This document shows, one piece after another, positions 1-5,491 of a DNA stretch of 5,561 bases (positions are counted from its first letter, which is position 1; each line of letters opens with the position of its first letter). Location: positions 1 through 5,561 of the forward strand of contig DAOWKX010000033.1 in NCBI GenBank assembly GCA_030639705.1. The letters run 5' to 3'. The position numbers were made by a program, and so were the translations under genes. The notes under the pieces are model-generated. The model saw only the letters and a program-made list of their open reading frames with translations. It was not told the DNA's origin and searched no databases. Source of the stretch: Candidatus Aminicenantota bacterium (lineage in GTDB: Bacteria; Acidobacteriota; Aminicenantia; UBA2199).

Positions 1-605
1 AATTTTCATGGGAATTTATAGATGGCGCCACTTACAGGGGAACTGTATGCTCAAAAGCAGGGATTTTACTCCAGAGCCTGAGAAATCACCTGGGAGAGAA
101 AAGAATAATGGATTTTTTCAGATTTTATGCTGACAAATTCAAATTCCGGCACCCCACCACTTCAGATTTCATTAAAACCTTCAATCATTTCATGGGTGAA
201 GATTTATCCTGGGTATTTGAACAATTTGTTAACGGGAATATCAATCTTGACCATTCTGTTTACACGGTGAAATCGACTCGAATCAACAGACATCCGGAAA
301 AATACAGAAATGAAATTATTTTTTTAAGAAAAGAAGGGTATTTTCCCGTTGAATTATTAATCAAATTGAAAGATGGAAAAGAGATAAAATATTACTGGAA
401 AGAGAGAGAAAACTGGAAAAAAATCATACTGGAAAATGACTCACCATTGGAATATGCAGCCATTGATCCCAAATTTAAAATTTTATTAGACAAAAATATA
501 TTCAATAATTCAAAAGCAGGTAAAATCTCTTCCGATGCAATCACCAAAATCGCTGTAAAGTTCGGATTTTATTTTCAAAACCTGTTGAGCTTTTTATTCT
601 TATAG
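1..605 (+). CDS. M1-family metallopeptidase, C-terminal part (5' end outside window)
   Basis: The frame is open from the left edge (first full codon at 3), so this is a 5'-truncated gene with 200 visible codons; the ATG at 108 is internal. Residues 18-32 of the visible part (K-A-G-I-L-L-Q-S-L-R-N-H-L-G-E), followed by F-R-F-Y, F-R-H-P-T-T and D-F, then G-E-D-L-S-W-V-F-E-Q-F, match the end of the M1 (gluzincin aminopeptidase) catalytic domain. The zinc motif HEXXH...E must lie upstream of the window. After residue 90 a beta-rich C-terminal domain follows, with 'FPVELLIKLKDG' and a 'DP...LLDKN..NNS' ending typical of bacterial M1 proteins of this type. The last 20 residues are aromatic and hydrophobic, possibly a membrane-associating tail. 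By family it would cleave N-terminal residues from peptides. Oddity: the residue two before the Lys of the usual Y-x-K-G motif is Cys (codon TGC, 48-50), not the catalytic Tyr. It is followed 8 bp later by a membrane protein gene. Family assignment is strong; activity is uncertain. Confidence 0.85.
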   Translation, partial: FSWEFIDGATYRGTVCSKAGILLQSLRNHLGEKRIMDFFRFYADKFKFRHPTTSDFIKTFNHFMGEDLSWVFEQFVNGNINLDHSVYTVKSTRINRHPEKYRNEIIFLRKEGYFPVELLIKLKDGKEIKYYWKERENWKKIILENDSPLEYAAIDPKFKILLDKNIFNNSKAGKISSDAITKIAVKFGFYFQNLLSFLFL

Positions 606-613
606 GACGTGAT

Positions 614-1453
614 ATGAACATTATCAATTCCATGATTAAAAGCCTCAGGGTAAATAACCTTAAAATCGCTTTGTATATGTGGTTATTTAATCTCATATTC
701 AGCTCAATTATCATTTATGTATTTTTTAAATTTATTTCAGCATTTGGTGGACGATCGATCATGTTTAAAAATTTAACTCTCAATGAATTTTCCATTTATT
801 TCATCGATATCTTTCAGCATAACAATACAAATCTAACTTTAATTCTGTCTTTGGTATTTCTGGTTACCTTCATTTTTATATTAATGTCCATTTTTATATC
901 AGGGGGAGCCTATTCAATATTGCTGAATAATGAGCAAAAGACATTTAAAAATTTATTCTCTTTATCAACCGAACATTTTTTCAAAATTTTTAAAATTTTC
1001 CTTATCAACCTCATAAACTTTGCTTTTCTCTCTATTCTTTCCGGTTTTTTTTTGTATTTAATCTGGAATATCCATAATCACTCAGGAAATGAAACCCTGT
1101 TTAAAATTTTCATTTATATTTGGATTTGCTTCACCATACTCATCATGATTATTACCATTGCAACTTATGATTTTTCCAGAATCATAAAATTAAAAACAGG
1201 CAGAAATATTTATTACTCATTTATAAATGGACTCAGATTTGTCTTTTCAAACAAGCTCGTTGTTTTACTTATTTTTCTGTTATATTTAATTGCCATCGGT
1301 TTCTTCCACTTGGTTTTATCCGCAATCCTGAATCAGCTCGGAAACGCCCTTCCCTTTTTGTTTGCCGTATTCATTTATCAAATTTTCATTATTTTAAAAT
1401 ATTATTTGAAAACCCTCATCATCCACACCGAGATCAATTTCATGTCCTCTTAA
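614..1453 (+). CDS. Six-helix integral membrane protein, function unknown
   Basis: This encodes 279 residues. I see six hydrophobic helices at about residues 20-42, 76-96, 125-150, 163-184, 214-238 and 246-264. A basic N-terminus (K9, R12, K17) suggests it starts in the cytoplasm. There is a 'SGGAYSIL' turn just after helix 2 and a basic stretch (residues 189-197, R-I-I-K-L-K-T-G-R) between helices 4 and 5. No catalytic motif, signal peptidase site or transporter signature is recognisable. The ATG at 614 is preceded by AGGA (604-607) with 6 nt spacing, and this Shine-Dalgarno overlaps the stop codon of the peptidase gene, so the two are very likely co-transcribed and coupled. From memory, membrane proteins of this size with a 'GG' motif after helix 2 occur next to M1 peptidases of this type, so it may be a membrane partner of the peptidase. 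That link is inference. Codons are extremely A/T-rich. Confidence 0.8.
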   Translation: MNIINSMIKSLRVNNLKIALYMWLFNLIFSSIIIYVFFKFISAFGGRSIMFKNLTLNEFSIYFIDIFQHNNTNLTLILSLVFLVTFIFILMSIFISGGAYSILLNNEQKTFKNLFSLSTEHFFKIFKIFLINLINFAFLSILSGFFLYLIWNIHNHSGNETLFKIFIYIWICFTILIMIITIATYDFSRIIKLKTGRNIYYSFINGLRFVFSNKLVVLLIFLLYLIAIGFFHLVLSAILNQLGNALPFLFAVFIYQIFIILKYYLKTLIIHTEINFMSS

Positions 1454-1520
1454 TCTGAGACTGGTTATAGGAAAAACCAGCACGAATATTGATTTTTAGC
1501 ACACGGATTAAGAAAAGATT

Positions 1521-1570
1521 GGAAAAAAAAAATAAAAAAAATATTTTTATTGAAAAAAAAGATTTTTCAA
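1521..1570 (-). terminator. Possible weak terminator for the minus-strand block
   Basis: Read on the minus strand, TTGAAAAA (1563-1570) can pair with TTTTTCAA (1550-1557) across a 5-nt loop. It is followed by a U-rich tract from runs of 8 and 10 A on the plus strand (1534-1541 and 1523-1532). The stem is nearly all A-U, so it is a poor intrinsic terminator, but it is the only candidate seen after rfbD on this strand. It overlaps the possible plus-strand promoter. Confidence 0.3.
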
Positions 1571-1577
1571 TTATATT
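1550..1577 (+). promoter_or_regulatory. Possible sigma70-type promoter in the convergent gap
   Basis: TTGAAA (1550-1555) and TATATT (1572-1577) are separated by 16 bp on the plus strand, with A/T-rich sequence upstream. Transcription would start near 1584 and meet a strong terminator at 1624-1655. The region is so A/T-rich that chance matches are expected, so this is tentative. Confidence 0.3.
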
Positions 1578-1583
1578 TAATAT

Positions 1584-1655
1584 AGACACTGTGTGTGTCT
1601 TCGTTAACAGAAATGTTGGTGAGATAGGGCTGAGTCTTCTCAGCCCTATTTTTTT
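1584..1655 (+). ncRNA. Candidate small RNA ending at an intrinsic terminator
   Basis: The roughly 72-nt segment between the possible promoter and the terminator can fold into three successive hairpins: AGACAC (1584-1589) with GTGTCT (1595-1600), a small AACA-GAAA-TGTT hairpin around 1606-1617, and the terminator stem. No known RNA family is recognised. The alternative is that it is simply the 3' untranslated end of the peptidase/membrane-protein operon. Confidence 0.2.
1624..1655 (+). terminator. Rho-independent terminator of the plus-strand block
   Basis: A perfect 11-bp stem (1624-1634 with 1639-1649, core AGGGCTGAG/CTCAGCCCT) closes a TCTT loop. A run of seven T (1649-1655), whose first base also pairs in the stem, follows. 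It lies 170 bp after the membrane-protein stop codon. On the minus strand the hairpin is followed by TCTCACC rather than a U-run, so it should work mainly on the plus strand. The stop codon of the opposing rfbD (1646-1648) sits inside the stem. Confidence 0.85.
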
Positions 1656-2509
1656 AAATATTCTCTTAATCCATCCTTCCAGCGGGACATTATGTTTAGA
1701 TTCAGATCGTTTAAATGTTTGTTCTCCAGAACACAATATTTGGGCCTCCTCACATTACCAGCAAATTCTCCCGGGGATGCCCGATTGAGTATAATATCAC
1801 TCTTTGTGATTGAAAAAATTTCCCTGGCAAATTCATACCAGGAGCAACTCCCTTCGGCTGTCATGTGGTATAAACCGAACTCAGGGTTGCACCCGATGAG
1901 TTTGACAATCTGAGAGGCGATATCCTCGGTAAAAGTGGGCGTGAGTGTTTCATCGTCCACCACCCTGATCTCTTTTTTCTCTCGAGCCAGATTCAACATG
2001 GTCTGGACAAAATTTTTCCCCTTGGCTCTACATGGTTTTTTGCCGTAAATCCCAGAGACTCTGAGTATATAATATTTTTCTGCAGTGGATTCAATAAAAT
2101 ACTCTCCGGATAACTTTGTGTTTCCGTAGACATTCAGTGGACACGGTCTGTCTGTTTCAATATAGGGACTGTTTTTCTCTCCGTCAAAGACATAATCTGT
2201 GCTGATATGAACCAAGAGTATATCATGAGCCACACAAACCAAAGCCAGGTTTCTGGCTCCGATTCCATTAACCTGGAACGACTTCAGGGGTTCGTTTTCA
2301 CAATTTCCCACATGATGCATGGCAGCGGTATTGATCATCACATCCGGACTGCCAATTCTATTAATGGCTTCCTCTACCGAATCAATATCTGAAATTTCAA
2401 TGTCATCATGGTTCAACTCAATAACCCGAGCCCCTGTCCCTTTAAAACCAAGACAAATATCGGTCCCAAGCTGGCCATTGGCCCCGATCACAGCAACTTT
2501 TTTTTTCAT
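1646..2509 (-). CDS. rfbD: dTDP-4-dehydrorhamnose reductase (RmlD/RfbD), extended SDR
   Basis: By family, this cytoplasmic enzyme reduces dTDP-4-dehydro-L-rhamnose to dTDP-L-rhamnose with NAD(P)H, the last step of the pathway. The 287-residue length is normal. The Rossmann motif GANGQLG is at residues 9-15, the family hallmark STDYVFDG at 103-110, and the catalytic Tyr and Lys at 128 and 132 (Y-G-N-T-K). R-V-S-G-I-Y-G (150-156) and R-R-P-K-Y-C-V-L-E-N (254-263) match the substrate-binding end. The usual 'DQ-x-G-x-PT' segment reads D-D-E-T-L-T-P-T (185-192), so the Gln and Gly are replaced. It is the last gene of the minus-strand block, 25 bp after the SDR gene, with only a weak Shine-Dalgarno. 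The start at 2509 is chosen because the nucleotide-binding strand begins immediately after it. The TAG stop lies within the stem of the convergent terminator. A related sugar-nucleotide reductase remains possible. Confidence 0.88.
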   Translation of the reverse strand: MKKKVAVIGANGQLGTDICLGFKGTGARVIELNHDDIEISDIDSVEEAINRIGSPDVMINTAAMHHVGNCENEPLKSFQVNGIGARNLALVCVAHDILLVHISTDYVFDGEKNSPYIETDRPCPLNVYGNTKLSGEYFIESTAEKYYILRVSGIYGKKPCRAKGKNFVQTMLNLAREKKEIRVVDDETLTPTFTEDIASQIVKLIGCNPEFGLYHMTAEGSCSWYEFAREIFSITKSDIILNRASPGEFAGNVRRPKYCVLENKHLNDLNLNIMSRWKDGLREYLKK

Positions 2510-2534
2510 TTGAACGTCTCGGTACCCAAAATGA

Positions 2535-3503
2535 CTACTTCCCTCTCTGTTTTTTTAGCTTTTTAAAAACTTGAATGTTATAATAGTCTGGATTTTCAAA
2601 ATCCTTGAATTTGTCCATATTTTCAACCAGATCCTCTACTATGGCATACACATCAAATTTTGGATGAAAGCTGAGTACTTTTTTCGCTTTTTCAAAACTA
2701 ACTTTATAATTTCGATAATCTTGAATATGCTTTATATTTAATTGTACATCAATGTTTAAATGCCGTTTCAAACTGCTTTTTACCAGATCACCGATTTCAC
2801 CAACAGTATAATTTCCCGAGGCAATATTAAAAACACCTGATATATCATTATTGGCCTCGATCGCTCGGATATAAGCGGTTGCCGCATCTTTGATACTCAA
2901 TATGGGTCTCCAGATCGCAGGATTATTCACAGTAATCACTCTTGTGGTCACGGCCGTTTTAAACATGGTATTGACAACCAGATCCAATCGCATTCTGGGA
3001 CTATATCCGCTGACCGTTCCCTGGCGAAAAGCAATCACAGAAAAGTCCTCATTTTTCATTTGCATGACCGAATTTTCACCCTGCAATTTTGAAATACCAT
3101 AGGGATAATCAGATATGGCCGGGCAGTTTTCATCATACAATTCATTCACCGTATAACCATATACAGAACAGGAGCCGGCATAGATGAACCGTTTTACTCC
3201 CGCTTTCCTGGCAAGGTAACCCAGAAAAGCCGGTATGGCCGCATTGGAAATAAAATTTTCTGCTGGAGAATATTCTGCCATGGGATCATTAGAAAGACCA
3301 GCCATAAAAATAACCTGTTCATATTCTTTTAAATCCCCTTCTTCCAATTCAAATATATCTTTGTTGATGGCACGAACTTCCGGGGGTAAATGATTCCCAA
3401 ACCAGAAAAGATCAATGACATCTACATCATATCCTCTTTCCAGAAGCCGAGGCAGTAGGACAGATCCAATATACCCCGCTCCTCCGACAACCAGTATTTT
3501 CAT
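2535..3503 (-). CDS. Extended-SDR NAD-dependent nucleotide-sugar epimerase/dehydrogenase
   Basis: This 322-residue protein is a GalE/RmlB-like extended short-chain dehydrogenase. GGAGYIG (residues 7-13) binds NAD(P). The catalytic set is S111/S113 in A-G-S-C-S-V-Y-G with Y135-x3-K139 (Y-P-Y-G-I-S-K). Further family landmarks are F-R-Q-G-T-V-S-G-Y-S-P-R (159-170), W-R-P-I-L-S-I-K-D (198-206) and N-I-A-S-G (226-230). The dehydratase signature T-D-E/S-E-V-Y-G of RmlB and GDP-mannose dehydratase is absent (C-S at that place), so an epimerase or 4-reductase is more likely than a 4,6-dehydratase. The exact substrate cannot be read from sequence. AGGAG (3511-3515) lies 7 nt before the ATG, only 15 bp after rfbC, so it belongs to the same operon between rfbC and rfbD. 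That position suggests it acts on a dTDP-4-keto-6-deoxyhexose or an attached sugar branch, which is inference. Confidence 0.85.
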   Translation of the reverse strand: MKILVVGGAGYIGSVLLPRLLERGYDVDVIDLFWFGNHLPPEVRAINKDIFELEEGDLKEYEQVIFMAGLSNDPMAEYSPAENFISNAAIPAFLGYLARKAGVKRFIYAGSCSVYGYTVNELYDENCPAISDYPYGISKLQGENSVMQMKNEDFSVIAFRQGTVSGYSPRMRLDLVVNTMFKTAVTTRVITVNNPAIWRPILSIKDAATAYIRAIEANNDISGVFNIASGNYTVGEIGDLVKSSLKRHLNIDVQLNIKHIQDYRNYKVSFEKAKKVLSFHPKFDVYAIVEDLVENMDKFKDFENPDYYNIQVFKKLKKQRGK

Positions 3504-3518
3504 GGTTCCGCTCCTGAT

Positions 3519-4085
3519 TTAAAATTTAAAAAAAGCCGATTCTTTTCGAGCCAGCCATTGAGAAAGTGTCTGGGCAACTCTGTCTTTTTCAGAGAGCTGA
3601 GGATTGGTTACAGGCCACTGAATTCCGATATCGGGATCATTCCAGAGAATCCCTGATTCTCCATCGGGATTATAAATTCCGGTACATTTATACTGAATCT
3701 CGGCAAAATCAGAGAGCACACAAAAACCCCGTGCAAATCCTGCTGGAGCCCAGACCTGTTTTCTGTTTTCGGCAGATACTTCAACCCCAAACCATTGTCC
3801 CATAGTAGGAGATCCTTGTCTGATGTCTACAGCAGCCAGGTATGCTTCCCCGGCAGTCACCCGCATCAGTTTCCCCATCGGAGGATCCCATTGAAAATGC
3901 AATCCTCTCAATACTCCGCGAGTGGATCCAGAATGATTATCCTGAACAAACGAAGTGGGTAATCCCAGTGTCTTAAACTTATCAGCGCGATAGGTTTCAA
4001 TAAAAAATCCCCGCTTATCTCCGAAAACCTCAGGCACCAAGACCACCAATCCATTCAAATGTTCTGAGTCAATTGTGATTTTCAT
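3519..4085 (-). CDS. rfbC: dTDP-4-dehydrorhamnose 3,5-epimerase (RmlC/RfbC)
   Basis: By family, this dimeric cupin epimerises C3 and C5 of dTDP-4-dehydro-6-deoxy-D-glucose to give dTDP-4-dehydro-L-rhamnose. It has 188 residues from the ATG at 4085, a normal length. R-G-F-F-I-E-T-Y (25-32), the run from V47 through R-G-L-H-F-Q (60-65), and S-P-T-M-G-Q-W-F-G-V (92-101) are classic. His63, Lys72, Tyr132 and Asp168 fall where the active-site His, Lys, Tyr and Asp of characterised RmlC lie. The 'GFAHGF' motif reads G-F-A-R-G-F-C-V-L here; Arg in place of His also occurs, as I recall, in a bacterial subgroup. The ATG at 4085 is chosen because GAGGAG (4091-4096) stands 5 nt before it; a TTG at 4109 would add eight unconserved residues and precede that Shine-Dalgarno. 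It is the first gene of the sugar operon, with a likely promoter just upstream. Confidence 0.93.
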   Translation of the reverse strand: MKITIDSEHLNGLVVLVPEVFGDKRGFFIETYRADKFKTLGLPTSFVQDNHSGSTRGVLRGLHFQWDPPMGKLMRVTAGEAYLAAVDIRQGSPTMGQWFGVEVSAENRKQVWAPAGFARGFCVLSDFAEIQYKCTGIYNPDGESGILWNDPDIGIQWPVTNPQLSEKDRVAQTLSQWLARKESAFFKF

Positions 4086-4132
4086 CAAATCTCCTCTATT
4101 TTCAAGCAATCAAAAAATCTATGATAAGCTAA

Positions 4133-4160
4133 AGTTTAAACCAACTGAAAATATTGTCAA
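4133..4160 (-). promoter_or_regulatory. Likely sigma70 promoter of the rfbC-SDR-rfbD operon
   Basis: On the minus strand a perfect TTGACA (4155-4160) stands 16 bp before TAAACT (4133-4138), in the gap between pspC and rfbC. The start would be near 4126, giving a leader of about 40 nt. The -35 is consensus and the -10 matches four of six bases. It would let the sugar genes be expressed apart from rpsT. Confidence 0.5.
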
Positions 4161-4173
4161 GGCTATTTTTTTT

Positions 4174-4380
4174 CTATTTTTCAGATTCTACCTGGTCGGC
4201 TTCAGGGACGATTATCCATAATATTATATATACCAAAATTCCTGGGAAAGCAATGCTAAATATTGAAACCAGTACATATATGATTCGGACCAAAGTGGGG
4301 TCAAGCTTAAAATAATCTGCAATTCCCCCACAGACTCCGGCAATCATTTTATCTTTTTGAGATCGCATAAGCCTTTTCAT
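4174..4380 (-). CDS. Small PspC-domain membrane protein
   Basis: This 68-residue protein starts M-K-R-L-M-R-S and continues K-D-K-M-I-A-G-V-C-G-G-I-A-D-Y-F, the hallmark of the PspC domain, then L-D-P-T-L-V-R and a hydrophobic segment (about residues 33-58) ending I-L-W-I-I-V-P. That is the full length of single-domain PspC proteins. PspC in enterobacteria is an inner-membrane component of the phage-shock response that senses PspA-linked envelope stress. Stand-alone small PspC proteins are widespread and mostly uncharacterised, and no pspA or pspB is visible here. The ATG at 4380 is preferred: GAGG lies 5 nt upstream and the protein then begins like its relatives. An upstream TTG at 4416 would overlap the nuclease gene and add 12 unconserved residues. 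It begins 14 bp after the nuclease stop codon, so co-transcription with rpsT and the nuclease is likely. No clear terminator follows it. Confidence 0.85.
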   Translation of the reverse strand: MKRLMRSQKDKMIAGVCGGIADYFKLDPTLVRIIYVLVSIFSIAFPGILVYIILWIIVPEADQVESEK

Positions 4381-4394
4381 TTCTTCCTCACTGT

Positions 4395-5156
4395 TTATTT
4401 TTTTAATTGGTGACAAATGTCATTAAATTCGCAAAAACCGCATATATAAGATTCATTTTTATAAAATACACCTTTGCTGATATTTTCAACCACATAGTGA
4501 ATGATCTTGAACATCTGCTTTAAATCAATATCATCGGGATTCAAAAATACCTCTTGGTATTTTACATTTTTAGAAGGGTTCGCGTAAAGAATTTTTAACT
4601 TTAGTTTTGGATTTATCAAACCAAAAGATTGTTCGAAAAGGTATTTGTAAATAACCATCTGAAGAAAAGACCGTTTCATACGACTTCCGGACCACTTGGC
4701 ATTGGTGGTTTTGAAATCGGTTATACTGAAATCCTGCTCGACCAGATCAAGGATTCCCTTGAGCCTAACTCCCACTTCCGCCAACTCCACCTCCAATTCC
4801 TTTTCAACCATCAGCGGTGTGATGCCTGGAGCCAGGTTGTTTTCAAAGTATTTGATAAAAGAAATCCCACGATCCTCGATTTCTGCCTGACTTGAATCCC
4901 AGAAAATCTCTCTCTCTTCCCTCAACGTCCTGAATTTTTCACAAAATAATGTAACCAGTTCCTGTTTTTTGATTTCATTGCCGCTGATTTTTTGATTGAA
5001 ATAATGTTCCAGCGTGGCATGGAACACAACCCCTAAAAAAATTTTTTCATTTACAGGAGGAGAGATTTCTTCAATATAGGAAAAATAATACTTCTGGGGA
5101 CAATTTTGATATGTATTTATCTGACTATAGGATATATACCCTCTGGGAAGATCCAT
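4395..5156 (-). CDS. Stand-alone PD-(D/E)XK nuclease, RecB/AddB/Cas4-like, with Fe-S cysteines
   Basis: This 253-residue protein is a PD-(D/E)XK exonuclease-type domain (the RecB-like/PDDEXK_1 group). It begins I-S-Y-S-Q-I-N-T-Y-Q-N-C-P-Q-K-Y-Y-F (8-25), the typical RecB-family opening. Catalytic positions visible are His46 (G-V-V-F-H-A-T-L-E), Asp137 (G-I-L-D), Asp147 and Lys149 (D-F-K-T) and the Q166-x3-Y170 motif, so the active site looks intact. Cys19 and the C-terminal C239-x2-C242-x5-C248 are placed as in AddB and Cas4, where four Cys hold a [4Fe-4S] cluster. There is no helicase domain, and no cas gene or CRISPR array is visible, so a role in DNA end processing or repair is inferred only broadly. 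The ATG at 5156 lies 5 bp after the rpsT stop with no recognisable Shine-Dalgarno, suggesting translational coupling to rpsT. Domain call is strong; biological role is unknown. Confidence 0.88.
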   Translation of the reverse strand: MDLPRGYISYSQINTYQNCPQKYYFSYIEEISPPVNEKIFLGVVFHATLEHYFNQKISGNEIKKQELVTLFCEKFRTLREEREIFWDSSQAEIEDRGISFIKYFENNLAPGITPLMVEKELEVELAEVGVRLKGILDLVEQDFSITDFKTTNAKWSGSRMKRSFLQMVIYKYLFEQSFGLINPKLKLKILYANPSKNVKYQEVFLNPDDIDLKQMFKIIHYVVENISKGVFYKNESYICGFCEFNDICHQLKK

Positions 5157-5161
5157 TCAAA

Positions 5162-5434
5162 TTAGGCTTTTACACCTGATTTCTTCAATAAGATACTCAA
5201 TCTGGATTTATATCTGGCGCCGGTATTTTTATGTATCGTACCCTTGGAAACTGTTTGGTCAATGCTGGCAATGACTTCAGGATATAATTTTTGTGCCTGT
5301 TCAATTTCACCGGCTTTAATTGTTGCTCGGAATGTTTTAATTTTATTCCTCATCTTAGAGCGATTCATCTTGTTTATCATTCTTATTTTTTCATCTCTTC
5401 GGTACTTCTTCTCAGCCGATTTGTGAGTTGCCAT
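5162..5434 (-). CDS. rpsT: 30S ribosomal protein S20
   Basis: This 90-residue, highly basic protein binds 16S rRNA in the small subunit and is needed for its assembly. It opens M-A-T-H-K-S-A-E-K-K-Y-R-R, contains N-R-S-K-M-R-N-K-I-K-T-F, and carries the conserved C-terminal K-G-T-I-H-K-N-T-G-A-R-Y-K-S-R-L-S (64-80). Length and helical, Lys/Arg-rich composition are normal for S20. GGAGGA (5441-5446) stands 6 nt before the ATG, the strongest Shine-Dalgarno in the window, fitting a highly expressed gene. A near-consensus promoter lies immediately upstream and gives a leader of only about 20-25 nt. It appears to lead an operon with the nuclease and pspC. Confidence 0.97.
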   Translation of the reverse strand: MATHKSAEKKYRRDEKIRMINKMNRSKMRNKIKTFRATIKAGEIEQAQKLYPEVIASIDQTVSKGTIHKNTGARYKSRLSILLKKSGVKA

Positions 5435-5462
5435 TTATTATCCTCCAGTAAAATAGAGTTTC

Positions 5463-5491
5463 ATCATACAAAAAATCAAGGATTTTGTCAA
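5463..5491 (-). promoter_or_regulatory. Strong sigma70 promoter of rpsT
   Basis: On the minus strand a perfect TTGACA (5486-5491) is separated by exactly 17 bp from TATGAT (5463-5468). Transcription would start around 5454-5458. The -35 hexamer overlaps the TGA stop of the upstream gene (5488-5490). Confidence 0.85.

Noticed and set aside
1440..1736. Minus-strand open frame over the end of rfbD and the gap
   Set aside because: It overlaps the well-supported rfbD in another frame and encodes Phe/Leu-rich sequence from poly-T, with no start context.
1489..1788. Plus-strand open frame across the convergent gap
   Set aside because: It runs through A-runs and the terminator and then antisense over rfbD, with no protein family features and low-complexity Lys/Asn content.
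4086..4109. Upstream TTG start for rfbC
   Set aside because: It adds eight unconserved residues and would place the clear GAGGAG Shine-Dalgarno inside the gene; the ATG at 4085 fits better.
4381..4416. Upstream TTG start for the PspC protein
   Set aside because: It would overlap the nuclease gene by 22 bp without a Shine-Dalgarno; the ATG at 4380 has one and gives the usual family N-terminus.
4629..4895. Plus-strand open frames antisense to the nuclease
   Set aside because: They are shadows of a gene with complete catalytic motifs on the other strand and show no family features.
4395..5156. Nuclease as a CRISPR cas4 gene
   Set aside because: No direct repeats, cas1/cas2 or other cas genes are visible, and the neighbours are housekeeping genes; the motif set is shared with many RecB-like nucleases.
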